Assembly (NCBI GenBank): GCA_942492225.1
Contig: CALODS010000007.1
Span: forward strand, 1-64,000
Length of the DNA: 64,000 nucleotides
Source of the DNA: JAFGTX01 sp942492225
GTDB lineage: Bacteria > Bacillota > Clostridia > Peptostreptococcales > Acidaminobacteraceae
Reading direction: 5' to 3'
Position numbers and translations under genes: made by a program. Below the pieces are notes generated by a model. That model was not told the DNA's origin, searched no databases, and was given only the letters and a program-made list of their open reading frames with translations. Numbering within the stretch: position 1 is the first letter of the stretch; every line of letters begins with the position of its first letter. Shown piece by piece: positions 52,314 to 62,187 of this stretch.

Positions 52314-53267
52314 CTATTCTATTCCAACATGTTTAATTGATGGGATAGGTACTTTTAAAATATGTTTAACAACTTGCTTGTTGTTATAATTATAGCCTGA
52401 TGTATACTCATGATAATATCCATCACTAAATTTCGAGGTGTAGCGTTTTGCTTCTGGTAACTGACTAAGATCTCCTACATGTGCATTAAAATGATGTGGT
52501 GGTACAGTTGAATGGTATTCAAGTACTCTGCCATCTGCTAAATATACCGTAATATCAATTTCGTAGCTCCCAAAACGATCACCACGTGGATCATCATCAC
52601 TTGGCGGTCTTGGTGGAGACGTTACATAAATATTATCAACTTTTGTTTTTTTGTCGTATGTTTCAAATGGAATAAACTCCACAATGGCTTCATAAATATC
52701 GTTAGTAAAGCCACTATAAATATTTACATATGAAATGTTCTCTGGCATACTGTTTGGGAATGTGTACGTATCTGAACTAGATATTGTGTATGAATGTGAC
52801 CACGAATTTTCCTCTTCCAGTGTGGCTTGAACTTCAATAGATCCTCCATTACCTAAAAATCCAGCTTCTGCCCCAGCAGTCACTGAAATTGCTTTTGAGA
52901 TGGTCGTTGTTTTGGAGTCCGTAATTGATCGGCCAATTGTCTTCGACTGTCCTCTATATAAGTTCATCAGAAATATCGAGTTATATAGTTTACGTTCATT
53001 ATCAACAAGTTTTATTTCTCTAACACGTATTTTGCCTTTTACACCATTATGTTCTGTATTTATATAACCTGCATTTGAATTTTCATCATAGTATGGCCCA
53101 ATATAAATTTTTTCTGGTATTGAGAAAGAATTTCTTTCTGATTGATTATAGCCGTTCAGAGGTGAATAGGTTATATAGCCACTTCCTGCAAAAGCGCTTG
53201 TGGAACATGTAGAAAACAGAAAAATCAGGGAAAGTGCAAACGCTAAGATACTTCGATTCTTAATCAT
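52314..53267 (-). CDS. Secreted aerolysin/ETX-MTX2-like protein (candidate pore-former)
   Basis: About 317 residues with a signal peptide (cleaved near AFAGSG). The middle section carries a long run of alternating Ser/Thr and hydrophobic residues: ITDSKTTTISKAISVTAGAEA, then GGSIEVQATLEEENSWSHSY and TISSSDTYTFP. This looks like the amphipathic hairpin and flanking strands of aerolysin-fold toxins. A proline-rich linker (SPPRPPSDDDPRGD) precedes the last domain. ATG 53267 follows AGGAGTG by eight bases. Similarity is judged by pattern, not by a match to a named toxin. Confidence 0.55.
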   Translation of the reverse strand: MIKNRSILAFALSLIFLFSTCSTSAFAGSGYITYSPLNGYNQSERNSFSIPEKIYIGPYYDENSNAGYINTEHNGVKGKIRVREIKLVDNERKLYNSIFLMNLYRGQSKTIGRSITDSKTTTISKAISVTAGAEAGFLGNGGSIEVQATLEEENSWSHSYTISSSDTYTFPNSMPENISYVNIYSGFTNDIYEAIVEFIPFETYDKKTKVDNIYVTSPPRPPSDDDPRGDRFGSYEIDITVYLADGRVLEYHSTVPPHHFNAHVGDLSQLPEAKRYTSKFSDGYYHEYTSGYNYNNKQVVKHILKVPIPSIKHVGIE

Positions 53268-53596
53268 ATGAATCACTCCTAAATTATATTTATATTATCT
53301 ACTTTAATATGACTTGTTAGAAATAATAAATCTACGCTATGCAGCTTATTAATGTCATCATAAAAAATAGAGAAATATCAGTGTCTTTCTACGTATACGC
53401 GTATGAATAATAATGCTACCTAAAAAGTTTTATATTAAATCAAAAGTATAGGATGGTAGTAATTTATTAATAGCATTAAATGACAGAATATTCAGAATGT
53501 TATTCGTTTTAAAGTATATCACCTAAGCGACATGGAAATACATTAAATGACTAAATGGTATTTATCATTGCCTATTCGGTTTATTCCCATAAAAAA

Positions 53597-53636
53597 CACC
53601 TCAGCTTTATAGGAGATAGTCTATCAAGCTGAAGTG
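53597..53636 (-). terminator. Terminator of the alkaline phosphatase gene
   Basis: CACTTCAGCTT and AAGCTGAGGTG pair with one mismatch around an 18-nt loop and end in T6 on the minus strand. The remaining gap 53277-53590 shows no gene or clear signal. Confidence 0.7.
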
Positions 53637-53687
53637 CTTTTCATTTCTCAATTTATGTTTAGGGTATTTTATCGCTTCACTAAAAGA

Positions 53688-55277
53688 TTATTCTGCTCTA
53701 TAAACACCTGGTTCTTCATGCATATGATAATCAACTGCTGTGCCTTGATAAATATCGCCTGAATCATCATGTGTATAGGCAAGTGCTTCTTGTATGCCAA
53801 TAAGTTTTGCGATTCTAATAGGTACTTGTGCATTATCATAATAGCCGTTAAATACATTTGCGCCAGCGCCAATTGCGCTTAGGGGAATTCTAACCCCAGT
53901 ATGAATTTCTGTTGTCCACCCAATATTTCCTCTAAGCGCTACAATCTTACTAACTGCAAGTGCTGTTTTAGAATAATAGTAACCACTATCATTATTAGGA
54001 TCATTGTCTGACTCTTCATTCATTGCTTGTGTTAAGATGCTAAGTTCTTTTTCAGATAAGGCGCCTAGCCCATAATCCTCTCTAAGATAAGTAAGGAATT
54101 TACCTCTGTTTTTATCATATTCACCTGCAAACCTATAGCCCACAACGTCTTCTATAGAATGATTGCCAACAAGGGCCTCTAAATTAAGTTTATACGCTTG
54201 TGTTGCCTTACCTGCTTCATCATAATCACCAAGACGTCCACCAAGTGTTAAACCACCTGTTTCATGATCAGCTGTTACAATGATAAGTGTTTCCTCTGAA
54301 TGTTGCCTATAGAATGTTAGGGCTTCTTTTATCGCCTTATCAAATTCTAAGGTTTCACCAATTACACCAAGGGGATCATTGGCATGGGCAGCATGATCGA
54401 TACGACCACCTTCTATCATTACGAAAAAGCCTTTGTCTTTGCCCTTGTTGTAGAGGAAGTTAATGCCTTGTGCTGTCATCTCGTCTAATCCTGGATAACT
54501 TTTTTGTTCTTCTATCAATTCATCACGATCAATCACATAAGGAATATGTGAGTATGAAAATAAACCAAGTACTTTATCTTCTTTTGTTAAATCTGCTGCT
54601 TTAAAAGATTCTGTATCCTCTTCACCTAGAAAAACTGTATAACCTTTGTCTTCGAATCTGTTCAAAAGTCCTGCATCATTCCGTTTTGATTTTAGATTAT
54701 CCGCGTTGTTTAAGGCAACAAAATGTCTATAGCCACCGCCAAGCAACAGGTCAACATTAGATGCAAGGTAATCTTCAGCAATTTCATTTTCTTTATTTCG
54801 AGAATCTTGATGACTTGCAAAAGACGCTGGTGTCGCATGAGTCATTCTTGTTGATGTAATTAAGCCTGTTGCAAATCCTTTTTTAACTAAGGCTTCCATA
54901 ATCGTTGGTTGGACCGAAAAATCGTCTTCCATGCCTATTGCACCATTGTATGTTTTATAACCACTAGAAAGAGCAGTCGCTGCTGCTGCTGAATCTGTAA
55001 TTTCTGTATTTGATGCATGTGTTGATATATCAGCCGCTACTGGGAATGAATGCATTGCCAACGTATTGTTGTCTTTCATTACAACATTTTTGTAAACTTC
55101 AGCAAGTGTTCTTTGTGGCATGCCCATACCATCGCCTATAAAAAGAAAAATGTATTTAGGCGTTTGATTCGCTTGACTATCCATATTGGGTGTTGCTGCA
55201 TAATTCATATTAAGTGGAATACTTAACATCATAACTGTTGCGACCATTGTTGAGATAAAACGTTTAACCTGATTCAT
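53688..55277 (-). CDS. Secreted alkaline phosphatase
   Basis: 529 residues with a signal peptide (cleaved near NYAATP). PhoA-type motifs: FLFIGDGMGMPQ (metal Asp), ITDSAAAATALSSGYKTYNG (nucleophile Ser in DSA), FFVMIEGGRIDHAAHANDP (metal ligands) and IVTADHETGGLTLGG (metal His), then a C-terminal His region (EIHTGVRIPLSAIG). It hydrolyses phosphomonoesters outside the cell. Length is close to Bacillus-type enzymes plus an insertion. ATG 55277 follows AAGGAGG. Pho control is plausible but I see only a weak TTAACA-type site upstream. Confidence 0.92.
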   Translation of the reverse strand: MNQVKRFISTMVATVMMLSIPLNMNYAATPNMDSQANQTPKYIFLFIGDGMGMPQRTLAEVYKNVVMKDNNTLAMHSFPVAADISTHASNTEITDSAAAATALSSGYKTYNGAIGMEDDFSVQPTIMEALVKKGFATGLITSTRMTHATPASFASHQDSRNKENEIAEDYLASNVDLLLGGGYRHFVALNNADNLKSKRNDAGLLNRFEDKGYTVFLGEEDTESFKAADLTKEDKVLGLFSYSHIPYVIDRDELIEEQKSYPGLDEMTAQGINFLYNKGKDKGFFVMIEGGRIDHAAHANDPLGVIGETLEFDKAIKEALTFYRQHSEETLIIVTADHETGGLTLGGRLGDYDEAGKATQAYKLNLEALVGNHSIEDVVGYRFAGEYDKNRGKFLTYLREDYGLGALSEKELSILTQAMNEESDNDPNNDSGYYYSKTALAVSKIVALRGNIGWTTEIHTGVRIPLSAIGAGANVFNGYYDNAQVPIRIAKLIGIQEALAYTHDDSGDIYQGTAVDYHMHEEPGVYRAE

Positions 55278-55464
55278 AGAATGAACCTCCTTTAATTTAT
55301 ATCTCTATGATAAGGGTTCTTTGTAAACGACTCTTTAGTAGTCCATTAGTTTTGTGTTAACCTTGGGTTATAATATGGGCGTAATAATCTATATTCTGTT
55401 CTATAGCATCTTCATTAAAATGAAAAGTAAGGCTTTTTCATGTCACTAATATAATTGGATATAA

Positions 55465-55513
55465 AAAATACACCTAAAAATTAGCATTACCATCTAATTA
55501 TTAGGTGTATTTT
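55465..55513. terminator. Terminator after the CD3324-type gene
   Basis: AAAATACACCTAA and TTAGGTGTATTTT form a perfect 13-bp stem with T-rich tails on both strands. Confidence 0.75.
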
Positions 55514-55528
55514 GTTTTTTTCTTAACC

Positions 55529-55798
55529 TTATTTCTTAGAATAAACAATCTTTTTTATACTATTTACAGATAAATAGTAGCTTTCTGATAGCGTTTCTAT
55601 GGTCATCCCCTCATTAAAAGCTTTTCTAATTTCTTCATTTCGTTTGGCCAGTTCTTTTCTTGCACCTGACTTTTCTCCCCAAGCTTTTCGATTACCAGAT
55701 GTACTAGGAATATACAAGTACTCCCCTTGAACATATTTTTGGATCTCATCCAGTAATTCTTTAGGCAATAAATTATCAGCTTTCTTATAGGCTTTCAT
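55529..55798 (-). CDS. CD3324 family small regulator (Mor-like HTH)
   Basis: 89 residues: LLPKELLDEIQKYVQGEYLYIP, then SGNRKAWGEKSGARKELAKRNEEIRKAF, and a helix-turn-helix (MTIETLSESYYLSVNSIKKIVYSKK). This matches the CD3324 family of Clostridia, related to Mor activators. The ATG overlaps the stop of the preceding frame (TAATGA), so they are translationally coupled. It probably regulates a nearby gene. Confidence 0.85.
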   Translation of the reverse strand: MKAYKKADNLLPKELLDEIQKYVQGEYLYIPSTSGNRKAWGEKSGARKELAKRNEEIRKAFNEGMTIETLSESYYLSVNSIKKIVYSKK

Positions 55799-56349
55799 TA
55801 CGTCCGTTCCTTGTAAACACGGCTTAAACTATCGAAATCATCATAAATGGCAAGTTCTACGCCTTTATCAATTAACAATTTTTTTAACATTAAATCCAAT
55901 GTTTGAATTGCAGTTTTTAATCCTATAAAGTCTTTTTTGACAGCAAGGGAAATCAAATCAATATCAAAAGCTTCATCAAATCCTTTTCTATACCATTGAT
56001 AATGATCTACATTGTCATACCAAATCCCCTCTTCTGCTTTTGCAATAAAAAGACTCGTTTCCTCTTGAATAGACAATGCTCTAAAGTAAGCTGTTGTTTC
56101 ATCTTCTTGCTCACACGCTCTAATCACTTTATTGAAAGTTGATTTTATTTCTTCATAATAACCTTCAAATAATGTTTGGTAAGGCTCCTTCGTCGCATAG
56201 CTTAAACGCTCTCTGTTCATTAATTCTTTAAGTGAGAGAACTAAGCTTTTGCAATCTTCAATAACAACATCACAAGTTTCTGCTGCCATAATTTGGAATG
56301 TCAACAGTAAATCAGACAACTTTCTTAAGGTGTAAAAATTTGTAAGCAC
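55798..56349 (-). CDS. Hypothetical protein, N-terminus provided by the IS end
   Basis: 183 residues, helical and acidic. The first dozen or so codons (LTNFYTLRKLS) come from the IS3 terminal region; the native part begins at about MAAETCDVV (56285). There is no ribosome binding site at that Met, so the original 5' end was probably removed or replaced by the insertion. No family recognised. It is coupled to the CD3324-type gene. Confidence 0.5.
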   Translation of the reverse strand: MLTNFYTLRKLSDLLLTFQIMAAETCDVVIEDCKSLVLSLKELMNRERLSYATKEPYQTLFEGYYEEIKSTFNKVIRACEQEDETTAYFRALSIQEETSLFIAKAEEGIWYDNVDHYQWYRKGFDEAFDIDLISLAVKKDFIGLKTAIQTLDLMLKKLLIDKGVELAIYDDFDSLSRVYKERT

Positions 56350-57107
56350 TTGGTGATAAGTATCCCAGTGATGAATGAATTCGATGGTTATTGTACCAGT
56401 TTACGTAGTCGCTTAATTCCAACTGTAACTTACTTAAAGACTCAAAGTTATTTGGATATACAAATTCAGTTTTAAATATTTTAAATGTGGCTTCAGCAAC
56501 TGCATTATCATATGGACACCCCCTTTTTGCTAAGAGAACGATTGATATCAAAAGTGTCCATTATTCCATTAATGGTGTTATTTTTGAATTCATTCCCTCT
56601 GTCTGTGTGAAATATTGAGATGTCATTTAAGTTATGTCTAATTCTTGAAAATGCTTGGTATACAAGAAGTGCATCTTTGTGTTCTCCTGCGCTATAGCCA
56701 ATGATTTCACGGTTAAATAAATCTAAAATTAAGCATACATAATGCCATTTTCCATTTACTCTAACATAGGTTAAGTCACTTACTACAACTTCTAAATGGT
56801 CGCGATTATTAAACTCGCGATTAACAATATTTGTTGTTTTTGACTCGTTTACAGGTGTTTTATGAACTTTGTATTTTGATATTGTGTAAGTTGATACTAG
56901 GCCATTCTTCTTCATAATCCGCCCAATTCGTCGCCTAGAAACGCGTTTTCCTTCGGTAAGCAATACTTTCCTTATTTTGCGCGTTCCATAATGACGCCGA
57001 TTTGCTTTGAAAATACGAATGACATCTTCGGTAAAAGGATCTACCGATTCAATTTGTTTCGCTTCGTAATAAAATGTACTTCTTGATATATTTAGGACGC
57101 TGCACAT
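56312..57107 (-). pseudogene. IS3-family transposase orfB with a frameshift
   Basis: The first part (to about 56530) contains the HTH_21-like start and the rve core: VVSDLTYVRVNGKWHYVCLILDLFNREIIGYS and FHTDRGNEF. The second part gives CPYDNAVAEATFKIFKTEFVYP with the catalytic Glu. They join at AAAAAGGGGGTGTCC: with four Gs the frame reads KKGCPYDNA, with the five seen it reads KKGVSI and stops. All three DDE residues are present across the two frames. Confidence 0.9.
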
Positions 57108-57490
57108 TGCTGATATAGAGTATTTGCCTTCATTTGATTTGATGACTTTTACTTTCGTCCCATTATCAGCGCCGCTTGCTTTAAAATATCATTTTCCATA
57201 CGTAAACGTTTTAATTCCTTTTGAGCTTCAATAAGCTCATTTTCAACATCAGAGCGGTTATCCTTCTCTTTAAATGAACCAGTAGATTGATGCTGAGATA
57301 TCCAGCGATTAAGTCTTGAAGGGGATAAATCATACTCTTTTATAAGCTGCGATTTAGTTTTACCGTTTAGATATAATTGTACTATTTGGTTTTTGAATTC
57401 ATCTGTGAATTCTCTTCTTGGTCTTCGTGACATAATAGAATCTCCTTTGATTATAGATTTTATTGTACTTGACCTTAAGAAAACTGTCCA
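56313..57490 (-). mobile_element. IS3-family insertion sequence (inactive)
   Basis: About 1.18 kb with imperfect terminal inverted repeats (left CAGACAACTTTCTTAAGGT, right complement TGGACAGTTTTCTTAAGGT, four transitions). Encodes orfA (HTH) and orfB (DDE integrase). orfB has a frameshift, so the copy cannot move itself. No clear target duplication flanks it (AAT left, ACT right), and the interrupted sensor gene lacks its 3' half on the other side, which suggests deletion next to the element. Confidence 0.85.
57149..57433 (-). CDS. IS3-family transposase orfA
   Basis: 94 residues: HTH (RREFTDEFKNQIVQLYLNGK ... YDLSPSRLNRWI) plus a leucine-zipper-like coiled coil (VENELIEAQKELKRLRMENDILKQAALIMG), the standard OrfA. 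OrfB lies in the -1 frame just downstream, as expected for IS3 elements. ATG 57433 with AAGGAG upstream. Confidence 0.92.
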   Translation of the reverse strand: MSRRPRREFTDEFKNQIVQLYLNGKTKSQLIKEYDLSPSRLNRWISQHQSTGSFKEKDNRSDVENELIEAQKELKRLRMENDILKQAALIMGRK

Positions 57491-58461
57491 ACTAAGTGTA
57501 GCCTATCTACAAGTGCAATTGATAAGACAACAATCATCACAAACACCTTAGTCAAGTCCTCTAAAGGTCCTAAAAATTCCGACTCATATGCCGTCGCAGC
57601 AATGATCATATCATAGTTTTCTAATTCTGAGTAAACAGTTACTTTCTTCCTATAATCCTCTTCACCAGGATTTTTCCACATATACTCGCTTTTACCATTC
57701 TTCTCACGGATTGCTTTTCTTGTTATTTGACCCATGCTATCATCACGATCCATCATATTAATACCTTTGTATTCTGGATGAACCACAAAATTACCCTCAA
57801 AATCTATTACCAACACGTATCCAGTCTCTCCAAATTTAGTTGCTAGTATACCTTCTTCTAACTCTTCAATAGAAACTAAGTGCTTAAATTCATCTTCATA
57901 GCCAGTCGCAAGTATATACATATTCCATGGCTCAAAATAAATTGAGTACATTGATTTTGTTTTATAAGTTGACTCTTTTGGACTCTTCCATTCATAATCA
58001 AAAAATACTTCATCATACTCATAGATATGATAAGCGAAATCATGAACGCTCGTTTCCGTACCAATCATTTCTTCCAAGGGATTTCTAAGAATGCTTACTT
58101 GATCAGCAATACTAAAATAACCTGAATCACCAATGCTTATTTGTCTAATATCTTCCCAATATAAATCCTTGGCTTCTTCTAATGTCAACTCATTCTTTAT
58201 AACTCTATTTTGATAGCTAGTTGCTAAATCATATGCATTGTGGGCAGATGCTTTAAAATAACTTCTTATAGAAGCATTTAATCCAGTCTCTATGCTATCT
58301 GTTATAATATTTATTTCTAAATCTAGTGTCTCATCTATAGATTTCTCAATCGTCGATTTTAATACTGAATAAAAAATGACTGCAACTGAAAACAAAACCA
58401 TTAAAAATACCAAAAGATATGCAACAACAAGACGCGTTTTAAGATTTCTAAAATTTAACAT
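57475..58461 (-). pseudogene. Cache-domain membrane sensor truncated by the insertion
   Basis: About 320 native residues: membrane helix (about 11-31), an extracellular double Cache region (SFFDYEWKSPK-type motifs, GDSGYFSIADQ and GETGYVLVIDFEGNFVVHPEYKG), then a second membrane helix (about 305-318). The frame then enters the IS and ends VGQFS. The cytoplasmic part (HAMP plus output domain) is missing, and no such domain is found on the left side of the IS. It is therefore a broken sensor. Confidence 0.85.
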
Positions 58462-58534
58462 AATGGACTCCTCTCAAAGCTTTTTATTAACATACCCAAA
58501 GTACTAATAGCGAACACATAATTATGTTGACATC

Positions 58535-58566
58535 AAAAAAGCGTATAACCATTTCTGATTCTACGC
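58535..58566 (-). terminator. Terminator after the DUF554 gene
   Basis: GCGTA and TACGC close an imperfect hairpin followed by T6 on the minus strand, 12 bases beyond the stop. Confidence 0.5.
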
Positions 58567-58577
58567 CTTAAACAATT

Positions 58578-59270
58578 TTATAAACCTAGTGCCTGCCAGC
58601 CATAAGTAAATATCATTACTAAAAAAAGAGCCGGGAGCATATTAATAACATTCATATTTTTAATTTTAGCGACTCTAAAAGCTGCAGCTAAAGTAATAAT
58701 ACCTCCACACGCTTTAAAATCACTTAGCATGGCAACACTCAATAGCGGCACTACAACAGTGGCACTTTTAAAAAGGAACATACTTATACAACATTGTGGT
58801 ATAGCAATAGCAGAAACAAGATAGCCCGCAGATGCACCAAAAATTGTTGCTGTAAAAAAGTCCATTACTGATTTTGCTATAAGAATTGTACTATCCCCAG
58901 TAAACCCTTCATTTAAGGCACCAAATATACCTGTGCCACTGAAACAGAAAAGAACAAATATTGTAATTAACATTTCTGTACGATGCTCATCCTTACCACT
59001 TGTAGCCGTTACTATTTTACCAATTCCAGCTCTTAATTTATTTTCTAATTCTAACACTTCACCTATTATGGTCCCAACAATTAATGCTAATATCACTGGT
59101 GTAAGATTTTCAATTTTAGAAATAAGAACAATACTAATAGCAATTGCTGACAAGCCAAAAACTATGGGCAACTGCTCTAACACATTCCTAGAAATCCTCT
59201 TGCTAAATAAGGCTCCTAGAATCCCTCCTATAACAACAACACTACTATTTATCAATACTCCTACTGGCAT
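58578..59270 (-). CDS. DUF554 family membrane protein
   Basis: 230 residues with six or seven membrane helices. GVLINSSVVVIGGILGALF at the start, IVGTIIGEVLELE, FCFSGTGIFGALNEGFTGDSTILIAKSVMDFFTATIFG and LKACGGIIT-type end (FKACGGIITLAAAFRVAKIKNMNVINMLPAL) are diagnostic. The family may be a transporter; substrate unknown. It follows the oxidoreductase gene with a 12-base gap, so they are probably one transcript. Confidence 0.88.
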   Translation of the reverse strand: MPVGVLINSSVVVIGGILGALFSKRISRNVLEQLPIVFGLSAIAISIVLISKIENLTPVILALIVGTIIGEVLELENKLRAGIGKIVTATSGKDEHRTEMLITIFVLFCFSGTGIFGALNEGFTGDSTILIAKSVMDFFTATIFGASAGYLVSAIAIPQCCISMFLFKSATVVVPLLSVAMLSDFKACGGIITLAAAFRVAKIKNMNVINMLPALFLVMIFTYGWQALGL

Positions 59271-59282
59271 TTTATCCCTCTC

Positions 59283-61238
59283 TTATATATCAAGTGCAAC
59301 ATGGTGCCCTGAGTAAACTGCATTTGTGATATTAGACACTTTAGCACAATCACCAATAAATTCTACTATCGGCGCGGCTTCTAACAAGTCACTTATTAGT
59401 TTATCATTGGACTTTTGACCCATGGCTAACATCACGGTCTCAGCACCAATAGTCAAACTATTATTGTCACGGTCCACAATTTTTACACTCTCGTCATTTA
59501 TACTTTCCGCTTTATAAGATGTATAAACTTTGATTCCGCTTTTTTCAATTTCATCAAGTAATAAGGGTCTATGTCTAATATTTGCATCGATACATAAGTC
59601 GTCTCGCATTTCGACAATACTCACTTTTTTTCCTATTCTTGATAAATGAACTGCTAACTCACATCCCGATAAACCACCGCCAAGTACAAGAACTTCATCA
59701 CCAACATTTTCAACTTTATTATGATAGTCTGTTGCTTGTATAACATGGTCAGCTGAAATACCTGGTAAATTTGCTTCAAAAGCTACCGAACCTGTTGCAA
59801 CAATAATCACATCTGCATTAAGGGTCTGAGCATATTCTTTAGTTACACTTGTATTGAGTCGAATATCTACACCTTCAGATTGGGCTATATCCCCTAAAGT
59901 AACACCTAGCTTATACATTTCATATTTAAAAGGAATGGCTTTTTCTCCAATGAGTATACCCCCAACTTCAGCGTTACGATCACAAAGAATAACCTCGTGT
60001 CCTCTCATAGCTGCTGTACAAGCTGCTTGAAGACCCGCAGGACCTGCTCCTACAATAAGAACTTTTTTCTTAATTCTAGCTGGTATAATTTCCATACCAT
60101 CTAGTTCTCTTCCTATATAAGGATTAATAGCACAACGTCGCGTCGAGGTTTCTGCCCGTTCAGCCATACACACAAAACACCTCATACAGTGTTTGATATA
60201 TTTTTCTTCATTCTTAACAACTTTTTTAGGTAATTCATTATCTGCAAGTAGCGCCCTTGCCATTTCAACGACATCAGCTTTACCTGAAGCAATTATTTCT
60301 TCCATCATTTCAGGATCGTTTAATCCGCCAACAGTTGCAACGGGCGTCCTTACATTTTTCTTAATGGCTTCAGCCATATAAACATTCACGCCATGTGGCA
60401 CAAACATTGAAGGGTGTGTAAGTCCAAATCCTTTTTGATAGGAACCTGCCGATACATGTATAAGATCTACTTTGTCGTCAATTAATTGAGCAATTTTAAT
60501 GCCCTCATCTAAATCATACCCACCTTCAAAAAGTTCAGATCCACTCATTCTAAATTCAATAGGAAAACCAGGACCAACAGCTTGTCTTATGCCATCTAGT
60601 ACTTCTAACGCAAGGCGACATCTGTTTTCTAAACAACCACCGTACTCGTCTGTTCGCTTATTAAAATGTGGTGATAAAAACTGATTAATTAACCAGCCAT
60701 GTCCACCGTGAACCATGACCATATCAAATCCTGCTTTCTTAGCAAGTAGGGCTTTTTCACCATAAGAAGCAACAATATCCTTTAGTTGATTTTTAGTCAG
60801 TTCCTTCACCTTAATGCCATTCGCCTTGAATGTTTCACTTGGTCCATATTGACAAATTTCATTCTTCTTTTTCTTGTCAACTAAATAGGTTCCAGCAAAC
60901 TGTCCAGAATGTGATATTTCTACACTGGCTATTGCACCATGTCGCTTAATAGCATCAGCAGTATAGGTGAAACTTGCTAACGAATCAACCGTTTCTCTGT
61001 CTAAATGATACATATGTGAATGTTCTGTTGCTGGATGTACAACTAGCTCACTCACCGTAACACTTGCTGCACCCCCTTTTGCTCTAAACTCATAAAAAGC
61101 TGTCGATTTTGGTCCGATTGTACATTCTTTTGTTATATCTGTTCCACCCATTGGTGCAGAGAACATTCTATTTTTGAAAAGTACATTACCGATTCGAATC
61201 GGTTGACTTAAGTGTTTAAATTTTCTTTGCATTTTCAT
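59283..61238 (-). CDS. Old yellow enzyme-type NADH:flavin oxidoreductase with C-terminal FAD domain
   Basis: 651 residues. An N-terminal TIM-barrel OYE domain (to about 340) contains MVHGGHGWLINQFLSPHFNKRTDEYGG. A 4Fe-4S cluster site (HCMRCFVCMAE ... RRCAINP) follows near 345-370. The C-terminal part has two dinucleotide-binding motifs (VLIVGAGPAGLQAACTAAMRG and VLVLGGGLSGCELAVHL). Similar to 2,4-dienoyl-CoA reductase, BaiCD/BaiH and cinnamate or nitro reductases of anaerobes. It reduces activated C=C bonds; substrate open. Upstream of the DUF554 gene. Confidence 0.88.
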   Translation of the reverse strand: MKMQRKFKHLSQPIRIGNVLFKNRMFSAPMGGTDITKECTIGPKSTAFYEFRAKGGAASVTVSELVVHPATEHSHMYHLDRETVDSLASFTYTADAIKRHGAIASVEISHSGQFAGTYLVDKKKKNEICQYGPSETFKANGIKVKELTKNQLKDIVASYGEKALLAKKAGFDMVMVHGGHGWLINQFLSPHFNKRTDEYGGCLENRCRLALEVLDGIRQAVGPGFPIEFRMSGSELFEGGYDLDEGIKIAQLIDDKVDLIHVSAGSYQKGFGLTHPSMFVPHGVNVYMAEAIKKNVRTPVATVGGLNDPEMMEEIIASGKADVVEMARALLADNELPKKVVKNEEKYIKHCMRCFVCMAERAETSTRRCAINPYIGRELDGMEIIPARIKKKVLIVGAGPAGLQAACTAAMRGHEVILCDRNAEVGGILIGEKAIPFKYEMYKLGVTLGDIAQSEGVDIRLNTSVTKEYAQTLNADVIIVATGSVAFEANLPGISADHVIQATDYHNKVENVGDEVLVLGGGLSGCELAVHLSRIGKKVSIVEMRDDLCIDANIRHRPLLLDEIEKSGIKVYTSYKAESINDESVKIVDRDNNSLTIGAETVMLAMGQKSNDKLISDLLEAAPIVEFIGDCAKVSNITNAVYSGHHVALDI

Positions 61239-61251
61239 CCCACTTTCTAAA

Positions 61252-61282
61252 AGCCCTTACTAATGAATTCTCAGTAAGGGCT
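61252..61282 (-). terminator. Terminator after the alpha/beta hydrolase gene
   Basis: AGCCCTTACT and AGTAAGGGCT form a perfect 10-bp stem around an 11-nt loop with TTTT on the minus strand. Confidence 0.8.
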
Positions 61283-61294
61283 CTCTAATTACTC

Positions 61295-62173
61295 TTAACT
61301 CATGAATTGTGTAACGTGTTCTATTGCTTCTTGGTAAGCACCCATACGATTTGTCGTAAAACCATGAACACTTTCTTCAAATACTTCTGAAACAACCTCA
61401 ACGCTGGCTTGACGCAACTTATCAGCAAATCGCAGATTCTCTTCTGTCAAAGAATCTTGTCTAGGCAAAATCATCAAAGTCTTTGGGAAGCTTTTAAGTT
61501 GATCCAAACTCATAAGAATAGGTGAAACCTTTGAAAATTCACATTCTTCTGGTTTACAATAAAAACTATTATAAACCCTTGCTCTATCGGCCGGTATATC
61601 ACGTTCAAATCTTGGCTTGTCCTTTGGATCTGTATATAAATCCAACGGTGCGTATTCCACAGTTAGTCGGTTTACTAACTTCAACTTATTTTCTAAAGCC
61701 ATTGCTGTTATTACAATAGCAATATTGCCTCCGGCACTATGGCCTATTAGATTAATATCATCTACATCTACCTCTAAAGCATGAGCATTTTCATGTGCCC
61801 ACTTTAAAACGTCATAGCACTCATTAACAGCTACGGGATACATATACTCCGGCGCTAGCTTATAATCAACATCAAGAACTTTACATTTAAGCGCGCTTGC
61901 TAGTTTAAAACAATACAATCTATCCCTGTCTAACCGCTTATTGATAAAGCCACCACCATGAAAATTAATAATTAAGCTGTCTCTTTCTACCCCCTCACTG
62001 GGAGTGATAATAAAAAGTCTTGTTTGACCAGCCGAAGTGGCAATACTCATTTCCTCTTCTTCACAAGAATAAGCGTCGAACTCTTCAATTGTAACCGCTT
62101 TATAGCGCGAGCTAGTCCGCATGCGCTCTGCCATTTTTTCTTTTTCTTCTAAACTTAGAATTTTTTCTTTCAT
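61295..62173 (-). CDS. Alpha/beta hydrolase (HSL/Aes-type esterase)
   Basis: 292 residues. Oxyanion motif NFHGGGFI, nucleophile GHSAGGN, Asp in LPRQDSL, His in SVHGF, all typical of the hormone-sensitive-lipase family. Cytoplasmic. It may hydrolyse a lactone or ester of the compound taken up by the neighbouring transporter. Follows the transporter gene with a 14-base gap and ends before a terminator. Confidence 0.85.
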   Translation of the reverse strand: MKEKILSLEEKEKMAERMRTSSRYKAVTIEEFDAYSCEEEEMSIATSAGQTRLFIITPSEGVERDSLIINFHGGGFINKRLDRDRLYCFKLASALKCKVLDVDYKLAPEYMYPVAVNECYDVLKWAHENAHALEVDVDDINLIGHSAGGNIAIVITAMALENKLKLVNRLTVEYAPLDLYTDPKDKPRFERDIPADRARVYNSFYCKPEECEFSKVSPILMSLDQLKSFPKTLMILPRQDSLTEENLRFADKLRQASVEVVSEVFEESVHGFTTNRMGAYQEAIEHVTQFMS

Positions 62174-62187
62174 TCTTTACTCCTAAA

